Shown here one piece after another: positions 1 through 5,904 of a DNA stretch of 5,904 bases; positions within the stretch are counted from its first letter, which is position 1; every line of letters begins with the position of its first letter. Location: contig JAGOIB010000134.1 of NCBI GenBank assembly GCA_017995875.1, positions 1-5,904 on the forward strand, in the 5' to 3' direction. The notes under the pieces are model-generated. The model was not told the origin of the DNA. It saw only the letters and a program-made list of their open reading frames with translations, and ran no database searches. This stretch comes from Saprospiraceae bacterium (GTDB taxonomy: Bacteria; Bacteroidota; Bacteroidia; Chitinophagales; Saprospiraceae). The translations under genes and the position numbers were made by a program.

Positions 1-77
1 CAGGCACCCATATTGATTGCCGTCGTGGTCTTCCCGACTCCTCCTTTCTGATTGGCAATGGCTATGATCTTTCCCAA
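1..77 (-). CDS. parA: Chromosome-partitioning ATPase ParA/Soj, N-terminal fragment
   Basis: Only the first 25 codons or so are present; the gene runs off the left edge. The reverse complement reads (M)[17 protein letters not shown] and continues TAINMGA. This is the first beta strand and the deviant Walker A motif (KGGVGKTT, residues 10-17, with the signature first lysine) of ParA/MinD-type ATPases. The version beginning directly with [12 protein letters not shown] is typical of chromosomal ParA/Soj, which binds DNA non-specifically as an ATP dimer and moves ParB-parS complexes apart. No in-frame ATG lies between the upstream stop (126-128) and the motif, so TTG at 75-77 is the best start; ATT at 78-80 is the only other weak option. 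A ParB gene would be expected downstream, outside the window. The family is nearly certain. Chromosomal rather than plasmid ParA is inferred from the housekeeping genes nearby. Confidence 0.9.
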   Translation of the reverse strand, partial: MGKIIAIANQKGGVGKTTTAINMGA

Positions 78-160
78 AATGCGTAAACTTGATTTGAATA
101 GTTGATGGTCAGAAGTACAAGCTTTCTAACCGCATTCTACTTCCTGTTTTATCAGGGGCG

Positions 161-168
161 CAAAAATA
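161..168 (-). promoter_or_regulatory. Probable -7 promoter element for parA
   Basis: On the minus strand positions 168 to 161 read TATTTTTG, a full match to the Bacteroidota -7 consensus TAnnTTTG. It lies about 84 bp upstream of the ParA start, in the divergent intergenic region, and would give a leader of roughly 75-80 nt. I see no clear TTTG -33 partner at the usual distance, so this rests on the -7 box and its location. Confidence 0.45.
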
Positions 169-195
169 CGGCTATTGGCAGAACATTTGGTGCTT

Positions 196-203
196 TATAC
201 TTG
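196..203 (+). promoter_or_regulatory. Possible -7 promoter element for the FMN reductase gene
   Basis: TATACTTG differs by one base from the Bacteroidota -7 consensus TAnnTTTG and lies 26 bp before the ATG, implying a leader of about 20 nt. A TTGG at 175-178, 17 bp upstream, could serve as a weak -33 element. It would sit close to the parA -7 box, so the two divergent promoters would overlap. The match is imperfect and the call tentative. Confidence 0.3.
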
Positions 204-229
204 TATTAGCACGCGATACATACTTCAGG

Positions 230-772
230 ATGATAACAGTCATACAGGCGACCAACAGGCCTGACAGCAATTCAGAGTTCGTCTCCAGGCATATAGGTCA
301 ACTATTAGGGGAGTTGTATAAAGGGGATATCGGCTATGTATCCATGGTACATCTTCCGTCGGATATTCTTTCGGCAAACCCATACGATCTTGAGAGCCTC
401 CCTGAAAAACTGAAAATCACCCAAGATCAATGGATGATACCAGCAGAAAAATTTATCTGGATCCTGCCAGAATACAATGGTAGTTTCCCTGGAGTTCTTA
501 AATTGTATATCGATGCCCTTTCTGTCCGCAAACGGGATGAAACCTTTAAGCTAAAAAAATCGATGCTCATTGGCATTGCCACCGGAAGGTCCGGTAATAT
601 TCGTGGCATGGACCACCTGACAGGCATACTACTTCATTTGAAATCAGTCATTTATCCAAGACTGCTTCCGATCAGTAAGGTGAGTGAGTTGATGGATGAA
701 GGAGGTCGTATCAATCATGAGCCAACCCTTAAGACACTTGAAGACCATCTAAAGGGATTTATTTCCTTTTAG
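230..772 (+). CDS. NAD(P)H-dependent FMN reductase family flavoprotein
   Basis: A 180-residue protein with the flavodoxin-like fold of the NADPH-dependent FMN reductase family (FMN_red; relatives include SsuE, azoreductase and chromate reductase). These enzymes bind FMN and use NAD(P)H to reduce flavin, quinones or other small acceptors in the cytoplasm. Visible signatures are the phosphate-binding loop after the first strand (ATNRPDSNSEF, residues 7-17), the family hallmark PEYNGSFPGVLK (80-91), which contacts the flavin and forms the dimer surface, and a Gly-rich loop ATGRSGNIRGM (117-127) that replaces the more usual GxxGG. The length is normal for the family (about 175-190). The ATG at 230 is the first in frame and directly precedes the first strand (MITVIQATNRP). 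It diverges from parA and shares its upstream region. The physiological substrate cannot be read from sequence. No clear terminator follows the stop. Confidence 0.85.
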   Translation: MITVIQATNRPDSNSEFVSRHIGQLLGELYKGDIGYVSMVHLPSDILSANPYDLESLPEKLKITQDQWMIPAEKFIWILPEYNGSFPGVLKLYIDALSVRKRDETFKLKKSMLIGIATGRSGNIRGMDHLTGILLHLKSVIYPRLLPISKVSELMDEGGRINHEPTLKTLEDHLKGFISF

Positions 773-920
773 ATCAGTTTGTTGCATGGCTTCAGGCCCT
801 TTCCGGCACCTACTATATCCTATCGTTTTCTCGACCGATGCGTCTATGAGAAATTTTATCAGGGTTTTCCCTTAAAGCCCGATCAAGGTATCTACTGAAT
901 TTATTAATAATTTATAAAAG

Positions 921-954
921 CTTGAAACATAGCCAATAATCCGCCGTTATTTTG
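921..954 (+). promoter_or_regulatory. Probable promoter of the small lipoprotein gene
   Basis: CTTG at 921-924 and TTATTTTG at 947-954 are 22 bp apart and each differs by one base from the Bacteroidota -33 (TTTG) and -7 (TAnnTTTG) elements. They lie at the end of a 256-bp gap, about 75 bp before the ATG at 1029, giving a leader near 70 nt. That leader ends in an AT-rich stretch (ACAACAACTTAATT) with no Shine-Dalgarno sequence, which is common in this phylum. The rest of the gap (773-920) shows nothing I can name. Confidence 0.4.
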
Positions 955-1028
955 CGGTATCAATCAAACGGAGAGGTTTCCGGTGGGTTGATGTAAAGTC
1001 AAACTCTTTTATTCACAACAACTTAATT

Positions 1029-1445
1029 ATGAAGACCATTAAATTCTTTTCTTTCGCAATGTTATTCGCTTTGGCATTGGTTTCCTGCAAAGATGCAGCT
1101 ACTGCCAGCACAGAAACGGCTCCTGAAACGCTTACAGCTGAAGCTTTAGCAGCCACTAAAACCACAGTTACTGAAAACCTTACAGGTTTACAAACTATGG
1201 TTGCATCAAAAATCACAGAAATTGAGACAGCCCTGACCACAGCATCAGAAGATGTAAAGGCTGACCTGACTACTCAACTGGAAACTTACAAAAAGTTCCA
1301 GGCTGATCTACAGGCTGCAAGCACTAAAGTTGCTGAGTCAACCGTAGAAAATTGGGCTTCTGTTTCAGCTGAGGTTGAAACATTACATACTGCTGTTAAG
1401 GCAGCTGTTACTGGTGGCACAGCTACCGGTGAGACTACTAAGTAA
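1029..1445 (+). CDS. Small Ala/Thr-rich helical lipoprotein of unknown function
   Basis: A 138-residue predicted lipoprotein. Residues 1-19 form a signal peptide: positively charged start (MKTIK), a hydrophobic core (FFSFAMLFALAL) and the lipobox LVSC, with the lipidated cysteine at residue 20. The mature part begins with a flexible linker rich in Ala, Thr and Glu (21-40). Residues about 41-125 are almost free of Pro and Gly and look like one or a few long amphipathic helices, possibly a coiled coil. A Gly/Thr tail (TGGTATGETTK) ends the protein. Cysteine occurs only at the lipidation site, and I see no enzyme motif. It is probably anchored to the inner or outer membrane and may be exported to the surface, but no location signal is certain. 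It appears to be a one-gene unit with its own promoter and a strong terminator 34 bp after the stop, a layout often seen for abundant small envelope proteins. I do not recognise a named family. The coding call is sound; the function is unknown. Confidence 0.8.
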   Translation: MKTIKFFSFAMLFALALVSCKDAATASTETAPETLTAEALAATKTTVTENLTGLQTMVASKITEIETALTTASEDVKADLTTQLETYKKFQADLQAASTKVAESTVENWASVSAEVETLHTAVKAAVTGGTATGETTK

Positions 1446-1479
1446 ATTATTACATTGGGTGAGATTGTAATAGTCTTTT

Positions 1480-1507
1480 AAAGCCGCCTTCGGGCGGCTT
1501 TTTTTTT
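1480..1507 (+). terminator. Strong intrinsic terminator of the lipoprotein gene
   Basis: AAAGCCGCC (1480-1488) pairs perfectly with GGCGGCTTT (1493-1501) around a TTCG loop. In RNA the loop is closed as C(UUCG)G, an unusually stable tetraloop. A run of nine T (1499-1507) follows. It lies 34 bp past the stop codon at 1443-1445. Confidence 0.93.
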
Positions 1508-1553
1508 GTGCCTCCTTCAAATTTATTTTTGGACCTAATCTGAGTAAGAACAC

Positions 1554-1616
1554 ATCAGTTATTTTTTCCAAATCGGGAAAGCACGGTAACTGATAAACCG
1601 TCTCCTGATAACTGAT
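1554..1616. repeat. Three phased copies of the octamer TAACTGAT
   Basis: TAACTGAT occurs at 1587-1594 and 1609-1616 on the plus strand and once inverted (ATCAGTTA) at 1554-1561. The first and last copies extend to a perfect 9-bp inverted pair, ATCAGTTAT and ATAACTGAT. Start-to-start distances are 33 and 22 bp, multiples of 11, so all copies fall near the same face of the helix. This is what a cooperative protein-binding site can look like, but the octamer is short and the pattern could be chance. It lies over 350 bp upstream of the next gene. Confidence 0.4.
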
Positions 1617-1705
1617 TTCAAAGGTGGACTAAACCGCCTGAAGCAACTTTAGAAGGTGTATAGCAGGGCATTTATTATGTTTAAATGCTTTAAAATGTGA
1701 TAGTT

Positions 1706-1742
1706 GTATATTCTTACTAATCCAATTTTGCAAAGAATATAC
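1706..1742. repeat. 10-bp perfect inverted repeat with 17-bp centre
   Basis: GTATATTCTT (1706-1715) and AAGAATATAC (1733-1742) are perfect reverse complements with a 17-bp centre containing the palindrome TTTGCAAA (1727-1734). Three more base pairs are possible beyond a three-base bulge. The stem is too AT-rich to be a strong terminator and no T tract follows, so it is more likely an operator-like site, a weak RNA hairpin or chance. Confidence 0.4.
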
Positions 1743-1906
1743 TATTGGGGGCAATTATCCTTTTTAGACTTGGCTCTTTCGTACCAATGGATTTTTTCCC
1801 TGAGAGGCATCTTAAAAAAGGGCGTTACCGGGCTGGATGACCATTTCCACAGAATGTTTTCGGGCCAAACAAACCTTCAAATTCTACTGAAATTAAGGAG
1901 ATAAAC

Positions 1907-1936
1907 TTTGCCCTGATAATCAAATTGTTATATTTG
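1907..1936 (+). promoter_or_regulatory. Near-consensus Bacteroidota promoter for the nuclease-like gene
   Basis: TTTG at 1907-1910 and TATATTTG at 1929-1936 match the Bacteroidota -33 (TTTG) and -7 (TAnnTTTG) elements exactly, with an 18-bp spacer. Transcription should start near 1941-1943, about 26 nt before the first ATG (1968) and about 47 nt before the second (1989). This is the best promoter match in the window. A run of seven C (1938-1944) lies at or just before the expected start. Confidence 0.65.
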
Positions 1937-1967
1937 TCCCCCCCGATGTCCTATCAAATGATCATTT

Positions 1968-2348
1968 ATGGAAGTTCTGGCACTGCCTATGAGTAAAGAT
2001 GACGAGCTAATAAAGAAGATATTGGTTACCTGGGTTAACCGTAACGGTTACTCCGAAGTTAAGGCCAATATTGAAGGTTACGAGACCCCATCAGGACTGA
2101 GTAACAAAGACAATGAAGACAAACTTGTACCTGATATTACTGCCCTCAAGAGGGGTGGCAGATGGTATATTGAGGTAGTAAGGAAAGAAGCTGATGCCGA
2201 AAAGACCGTTAGCAAATGGAAACTCCTCAGCATTCTTGGTAAAAACAAAGGTGGCGGTTTGATCCTTATTGCCCCCGCAGGTAGCTTCGCTTTTGCAGAA
2301 AGATTGACCAAGAAGCATGATATCACCGTCAAGATTGTCAAATTCTAA
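1968..2348 (+). CDS. Uncharacterised protein with a PD-(D/E)XK nuclease-like fold, apparently degenerate
   Basis: A small soluble protein of 126 residues from the first ATG, or 119 from the ATG at 1989, where the sequence begins MSKDDELIKKIL and looks like a more natural start. No signal peptide or membrane segment is seen. The order of elements recalls the restriction-endonuclease-like fold: an N-terminal helix (9-24), a strand pair, a PD motif (Pro55-Asp56, in VPDITAL), a strand WYIEVVRK with Glu69 at the expected acidic position, a helix containing KTVSKWKLLSIL (79-90), a strand GGLILIAP (96-103) and a C-terminal helix and strand. The canonical E-x-K lysine is Val71 here; Lys73 is the nearest basic alternative. 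The fold match is my inference from pattern, and the protein may have no nuclease activity. It has its own promoter and a terminator 36 bp past the stop, so it is probably transcribed alone. No partner gene such as a methylase lies beside it. Confidence 0.75.
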   Translation: MEVLALPMSKDDELIKKILVTWVNRNGYSEVKANIEGYETPSGLSNKDNEDKLVPDITALKRGGRWYIEVVRKEADAEKTVSKWKLLSILGKNKGGGLILIAPAGSFAFAERLTKKHDITVKIVKF

Positions 2349-2384
2349 AGCATAGAATCTCACCCAAAGATTACTATACGCATA

Positions 2385-2416
2385 AAAAAAGGCAGGATTA
2401 AAACCCTGCCTTTTTT
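2385..2416. terminator. Bidirectional terminator between convergent genes
   Basis: GGCAGG (2391-2396) pairs with CCTGCC (2405-2410) around an 8-base loop. Six A precede the stem (2385-2390) and six T follow it (2411-2416), and these can extend the stem to 12 bp. Read on either strand the hairpin is followed by a T tract, so it can end transcription of the plus-strand nuclease-like gene and of the minus-strand thioredoxin lipoprotein, whose stop lies about 20 bp away. Confidence 0.92.
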
Positions 2417-2436
2417 ATTTGCTTTTGAATATAGCT

Positions 2437-3549
2437 TTAAAGCACCTTGAGCAATTCCTGCTCAAGTGTTTCCCTTGGATTGACAGCGATAATCTTGCCT
2501 TCACGATCGATAAGGAATGTCTTCGGAATGCCCGATACTCCATAGAGTCGGGCTGCCTGGGTATCCCATTTGGTAAGCTCACTAACATGATATGGCCAGG
2601 TTAACTGATCTTTTTCGATTGCGGCTAACCAATTTTTCTTTGATTGCTCAAGCCCTGCCTGGAATTCTACATCGGTAGGATATCTGGATTTCGACCTGTT
2701 GTCTATCCCATCAAGTGACACACTGAATACAGTAAATCCTTTGTCTTTGTACTTATTGTAGATCTCCACTACGTGTGGATTTGCCTTACGACATGGTCCG
2801 CACCATGAGGCCCAGAAATCCAGCAGTACCACTTTCCCCTTGAGATCCGCCAGTGAATAGTTTTTTCCATCAGGATTCTTAAGTGTGATATTTGGTGCAG
2901 GCATTCCTGGTTGGATAGCTTCACTGGCCTGGCTTTGCTGGGCAGCTTGTTCCAGTGATGAAACAAATGCACTATACTCAGCCACATATTCATGATTAGG
3001 ATATTTTTTAATCAGGAGTGCAAGGGCAGACCGGTGAACGTTGGCAAATTCTGGTCTGTTGCCAAATGCCATCATCGCCAATTGCAATCCTGCCATAGGA
3101 TAAGGAGTGTTATTAATATAATCTACAGCATCATTGGCAGTGACCTTGCCAGTGGCTAATAGATTCATGGCATCCATAAAATTCTTAGCACTCTCTGAAC
3201 CTGTAACAGTAACATCACTGGTTCGAATACCATCTAGAGTCCCTTTGACCATGAGATTTGTAGGAAGATCTTCAAGTATAAGGTAGAGTTTGCTTTCACC
3301 AATCCTGAATCTGTAAATGGCAGGTTGAAGGGTCTCTTCCATTTTCATCTTAAAATCACCATTGGCATCAGTGTCTCCTTGTCCAAGCACAACCACATTA
3401 TTGTTGAGCCCTATTTTATCAAGATAGACTTTCATGTTTGGGCCATCAGAAATGGATCCGCTGAAAGTGGTTCCTTTTGAGGATATGGCACCACAGGATG
3501 CGATGCTGATAATCGTAATGATAAAAAGACCAAATGTCAGATTTTTCAT
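2437..3549 (-). CDS. Lipoprotein thiol-disulfide oxidoreductase (DUF4369-like plus TlpA/ResA-type thioredoxin domain)
   Basis: A 370-residue lipoprotein. Residues 1-18 are a signal peptide ending in the lipobox IASC, with the lipidated cysteine at 19. Residues about 28-120 form a beta-rich domain resembling DUF4369 (FSGSISDGPNMKVYLDKIG), a common partner of thioredoxin domains in Bacteroidota. Residues 120-210 are a helical linker. From about 214 a TlpA/ResA/AhpC-TSA-type thioredoxin domain begins (PGMPAPNITLKNPDGK, then VVLLDFWASWC). The active site is W-C-G-P-C (249-253, Cys250 and Cys253), and the cis-proline loop is GIPKT (Pro342). Both catalytic cysteines are intact. It is probably membrane-anchored facing the periplasm, where such proteins reduce or shuffle disulfides, for example in cytochrome c maturation or envelope repair; the substrate is unknown. 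The start lies 21 bp after the purL stop with no terminator between, so it is likely co-transcribed with purL, though the two functions are unrelated. Confidence 0.9.
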   Translation of the reverse strand: MKNLTFGLFIITIISIASCGAISSKGTTFSGSISDGPNMKVYLDKIGLNNNVVVLGQGDTDANGDFKMKMEETLQPAIYRFRIGESKLYLILEDLPTNLMVKGTLDGIRTSDVTVTGSESAKNFMDAMNLLATGKVTANDAVDYINNTPYPMAGLQLAMMAFGNRPEFANVHRSALALLIKKYPNHEYVAEYSAFVSSLEQAAQQSQASEAIQPGMPAPNITLKNPDGKNYSLADLKGKVVLLDFWASWCGPCRKANPHVVEIYNKYKDKGFTVFSVSLDGIDNRSKSRYPTDVEFQAGLEQSKKNWLAAIEKDQLTWPYHVSELTKWDTQAARLYGVSGIPKTFLIDREGKIIAVNPRETLEQELLKVL

Positions 3550-3570
3550 AGGTACTGATTAAGTTGAAAT

Positions 3571-5811
3571 TTATTGTTCAAGTATATTCGTTAAGGCATT
3601 TTGATACTCATTCTTCCATTCTGCCACGTTGCCAAACCTGTGATTATCAATTATCATAACAGGCAGACTAACAGTCCCTAAACGTAAAAAATGGATTTCT
3701 TGTTTAGCTAGTATATCTTCTGTTCTTGTTAAATTTTTCTTATTAACAGTTATGATTACGCGGCCCTGGCTTTCGCTGAACAAGAAGATGTCTTTCCTGT
3801 CCCCCTCAGGGATCGAAATACTATAACCCAATGAACCTGCCATAGCGCTTTCAGTCAGCGTTGTGAATAGTCCGCCCTCAGAAACATCATGCGCACTGGC
3901 AAGCAGGGATTCATGTATCAATTTGGTAATGACCTCGTGCAACTTGTATTCCGTCTCAAGATTGAAATCCGGAACCGGTGTCAAACGGTGCCCCAGGATT
4001 TCACGCATGTACACCGAGCTGTTTGCGTTCGTTGGGGATTCACCTATTAATATGATGACATCATCTTCATTTTTAAATGAAAGTGTTGTGGCGTATTCCT
4101 TTTTATCCAGGATACCAACCATTCCAATAGTAGGTGTAGGAAAAACAGGTTCAGTTCGGTCCTTCAGGACAGACTGATTATAAAAACTTACATTTCCTCC
4201 GGTGACAGGAGTATCATATTTTCTACACGCTTCACCCATGCCTTTGATTGCATTTGCAAATTGGTAAAAAACCTCAGGGTTATATGGGTTGCCGAAATTG
4301 AGGCAATTGGTTACACCGAGGGGAACACCTCCGGAGCACCGGATATTGCGAGCTGCTTCTGACACCGCGATCATCGCACCGATATACGGATCAGCATGCA
4401 CGTATGCACTGTTGCAATCAACAGTAACAGCAAGTGATTTTTCAGAATTCTTTAAACGAATGATCGTAGCATCAGCGGGATCATTCGTATTGGTATTACC
4501 TGTGCGGACCGTATGATCATACTGTTCATATATCCATCGCTTGGAAGCTATATTGGGTGACTTGTTGATTTGTTTGGCTATGGCAACCAGCTCTTCATTG
4601 GTTGGTATTGGTGGATCATAAGTTTTGATCTCATCCATGTAAGCCGGCCTGGTATATTCCCTGTCATAAACTGGAGCACCGCCGCCAAGCACAAGGGAGA
4701 AAGCAGGAACATCAGCAACTTTATGTCCATATCTGAAATATTCAAGTCTGCCTGTATCTGTTACTTCGCCAATTTGTGCACACTCCAGGTCCCATTTTTC
4801 AAAAATATCAAGGATCTCTTTTTCTCTTCCTTTATGGACCACCACCAGCATGCGTTCCTGACTTTCAGATAGAAGTATCTCCCAGGCATGCATATTCAAT
4901 TGACGGGTAGGTACTAAATCGAGGTTGATTCTCATGCCTGTGCCTGATTTGGCACTCATCTCCGAGGTAGAACAAGTAATTCCTGCCGCACCCATATCCT
5001 GCATTCCGACAACAGCTCCGGTTTTAATGATCTCAAGGGTGGCTTCAAGCAGTAGCTTTTCCTGGAAAGGATCACCCACCTGGACAGCAGGTAAGTCTTC
5101 CGCTGAATTTTCAGTAAGGTCTGCTGAGGCAAACGTAGCACCATGAATACCATCCCGTCCTGTCGCAGATCCTACAATGAAGACAGGATTACCAGGACCA
5201 TCAGCGCAGGCAGATATCGTCTCACCGATCTTAACTATGCCTACCGACATTGCATTGACCAGAATATTCTGCTGGTAACAAGGATCGAAATAGACCTCCC
5301 CGCCAACTGTTGGAACTCCGAGACAGTTGCCATAATCGCCAATGCCACTGACCACACCTTTGATCAAATGCCTCATATGAGGATGATTAGGGTCTCCAAA
5401 GCGCAATGAATTGAGCGCGGCGATTGGCCTCGCACCCATAGTGAATATATCTCTGTGGATACCCCCGACACCGGTAGCTGCTCCCTGATAGGGCTCAATA
5501 GCAGAAGGGTGGTTATGGGATTCGATCTTGAAAGCACAGGCTAAACCATCACCGATATCCATCAGGCCTGCATTTTCTTCTCCGGCAGCAACCAACAGGC
5601 GCCCACCGTCCCGGGGTAGCGTTTTGAGGTATTTGATTGAGTTTTTATAGGAGCAGTGTTCGCTCCACATGACACTGTAGACACTGACTTCCGTAAAGTT
5701 TGGCGTCCTGCCTAAAACAGTACAAATCTTATCAAATTCATCTTTCGTCAGGCCAAGTTTAGCGGCGACTGAATAATCTACTGGCTGATCAATTTCCTGC
5801 ATAACACTCAT
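3571..5811 (-). CDS. purL: Phosphoribosylformylglycinamidine synthase subunit PurL (small type)
   Basis: A 746-residue cytoplasmic enzyme of the fourth step of de novo purine synthesis: FGAR, ATP and glutamine-derived ammonia give FGAM, ADP and phosphate. The length fits the small B. subtilis/Thermotoga-type PurL (about 730-745), which works with separate PurQ glutaminase and PurS; neither is in the window. The two tandem AIRS-like halves show MWSEHCS (48-54, conserved His52), ESHNHPS (97-103), [12 protein letters not shown] (106-117) with Asp121 in the following IHRDI, DMGAAG (272-277) and LSESQERM (314-321). In the second half are [10 protein letters not shown] (536-545), [10 protein letters not shown] (639-648) and FSESQGR (678-684). 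No expected motif is missing. Translation may start at the first ATG or at Met4 (ATG at 5800-5802), because the likely -7 box lies only 8 bp before the first ATG. The thioredoxin lipoprotein follows 21 bp after the stop. Confidence 0.98.
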   Translation of the reverse strand: MSVMQEIDQPVDYSVAAKLGLTKDEFDKICTVLGRTPNFTEVSVYSVMWSEHCSYKNSIKYLKTLPRDGGRLLVAAGEENAGLMDIGDGLACAFKIESHNHPSAIEPYQGAATGVGGIHRDIFTMGARPIAALNSLRFGDPNHPHMRHLIKGVVSGIGDYGNCLGVPTVGGEVYFDPCYQQNILVNAMSVGIVKIGETISACADGPGNPVFIVGSATGRDGIHGATFASADLTENSAEDLPAVQVGDPFQEKLLLEATLEIIKTGAVVGMQDMGAAGITCSTSEMSAKSGTGMRINLDLVPTRQLNMHAWEILLSESQERMLVVVHKGREKEILDIFEKWDLECAQIGEVTDTGRLEYFRYGHKVADVPAFSLVLGGGAPVYDREYTRPAYMDEIKTYDPPIPTNEELVAIAKQINKSPNIASKRWIYEQYDHTVRTGNTNTNDPADATIIRLKNSEKSLAVTVDCNSAYVHADPYIGAMIAVSEAARNIRCSGGVPLGVTNCLNFGNPYNPEVFYQFANAIKGMGEACRKYDTPVTGGNVSFYNQSVLKDRTEPVFPTPTIGMVGILDKKEYATTLSFKNEDDVIILIGESPTNANSSVYMREILGHRLTPVPDFNLETEYKLHEVITKLIHESLLASAHDVSEGGLFTTLTESAMAGSLGYSISIPEGDRKDIFLFSESQGRVIITVNKKNLTRTEDILAKQEIHFLRLGTVSLPVMIIDNHRFGNVAEWKNEYQNALTNILEQ

Positions 5812-5819
5812 ATAAGCCG

Positions 5820-5827
5820 CAAAAGTA
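5820..5827 (-). promoter_or_regulatory. Probable -7 promoter element of purL
   Basis: On the minus strand 5827 to 5820 read TACTTTTG, a full match to the Bacteroidota -7 consensus TAnnTTTG. No perfect -33 TTTG is at the usual distance; GTTG (5844 to 5841) is too close and TTGG (5855 to 5852) slightly too far. The box ends 8 bp before the annotated ATG, so a transcript from here would have almost no leader. No purine riboswitch or other leader structure could fit downstream of this start. Confidence 0.5.
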
Positions 5828-5883
5828 ATATATGTTATGACAACATTGAAGCCAATCGACCGGCTGGACGAAGTTGTCTGATA

Positions 5884-5904
5884 AAAGGTTAAAGGTTAAA
5901 GGCC
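5884..5904. repeat. Short tandem heptamer repeat at the right edge
   Basis: AAAGGTT is present twice in tandem (5884-5897) and followed by a variant AAAGGCC (5898-5904) at the window end. The array may continue beyond the edge. It lies upstream of purL, about 60 bp from its likely promoter. Confidence 0.5.

Larger units (their letters stand above)
1508..1906. other. Gene-free stretch between terminator and next promoter
   Basis: About 400 bp without a convincing coding region. One plus-strand open frame (1704-1904, 66 codons) exists, but it starts inside an inverted repeat, has no promoter-like or ribosome-binding sequence I can identify, and encodes no recognisable motif. Another frame holds a shorter open stretch (about 1718-1840) ending in a basic peptide that may be chance or a gene remnant. 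The visible structure is three copies of an octamer (1554-1616), a repeated TAAACCG (1594-1600 and 1630-1636) and a 10-bp inverted repeat (1706-1742). No tRNA, rRNA or known riboswitch pattern is apparent. Confidence 0.6.

Noticed and set aside
861..872. AGGG-TTTT-CCCT hairpin after the FMN reductase gene as a terminator
   Set aside because: The stem is only four base pairs, no T tract follows, and it lies about 90 bp past the stop.
941..957. CCGC ... GCGG inverted repeat overlapping the lipoprotein promoter as an operator
   Set aside because: Only four base pairs per arm; too short to separate from chance.
1718..1840. Short open stretch ending in a peptide like FFPERHLKKGRYRAG, possibly a decayed gene
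   Set aside because: It is only about 40 codons, has no solid start and no recognisable family, and neighbouring frames do not continue it, so a pseudogene call is not supportable.
1704..1904. 66-codon plus-strand open frame in the gene-free stretch
   Set aside because: It begins inside an inverted repeat, lacks a promoter-like sequence or known motif, and its composition looks like translated non-coding DNA. It may be chance, or at most a remnant.
2078..2363. Minus-strand open frames opposite the nuclease-like gene
   Set aside because: They are antisense shadows; the plus-strand frame has the promoter, start and terminator.
3863..5409. Several plus-strand open frames of 73-104 codons inside purL
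   Set aside because: All lie antisense to purL, whose conserved motifs fill the minus-strand frame without interruption.
5812..5904. Purine riboswitch upstream of purL
   Set aside because: The visible 93 bp show no conserved aptamer-like arrangement of stems, and the likely promoter lies almost at the start codon, leaving no leader to hold one.

Overview
The window most likely comes from a chromosome of the phylum Bacteroidota (Cytophagia-like; the genus cannot be told). Several signs agree. Promoter-like sites match the Bacteroidota sigma-factor pattern TTTG ... TAnnTTTG. Shine-Dalgarno sequences are absent, and leaders are AT-rich. One gene encodes a lipoprotein that fuses a DUF4369-type N-terminal domain to a TlpA/ResA-like thioredoxin domain, an architecture typical of this phylum.

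Layout from left to right: (1) The left edge cuts a minus-strand ParA/Soj ATPase gene; only about its first 25 codons are visible, starting at a likely TTG. (2) A 150-bp divergent intergenic region separates it from a plus-strand NAD(P)H-dependent FMN-reductase-family flavoprotein. (3) A separate plus-strand unit encodes a small Ala/Thr-rich helical lipoprotein and ends in a strong terminator with a UUCG loop. (4) About 460 bp without a convincing gene follows, holding an octamer repeated at helical-turn spacing, a 10-bp inverted repeat, and a near-consensus promoter for the next gene. (5) A plus-strand gene encodes a 119-126-residue protein of unknown function that resembles a PD-(D/E)XK nuclease fold with an apparently damaged active site. 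(6) A hairpin with A and T tracts lies between convergent genes and can terminate transcription from both sides. (7) On the minus strand, purL (the small, B. subtilis-type FGAM synthase subunit) is followed 21 bp later by the periplasm-facing thioredoxin-domain lipoprotein; the two are probably co-transcribed from a promoter very close to the purL start.

The genes are mostly housekeeping or cell-envelope functions: chromosome partitioning, purine synthesis, flavin redox chemistry and thiol redox chemistry outside the cytoplasm. They do not form one obvious pathway. I found no mobile element, CRISPR array, tRNA or rRNA, and no convincing sign of a new multi-gene system. The most interesting points are local: the degenerate nuclease-like protein, the phased octamers in the gene-free stretch, and the nearly leaderless purL promoter.
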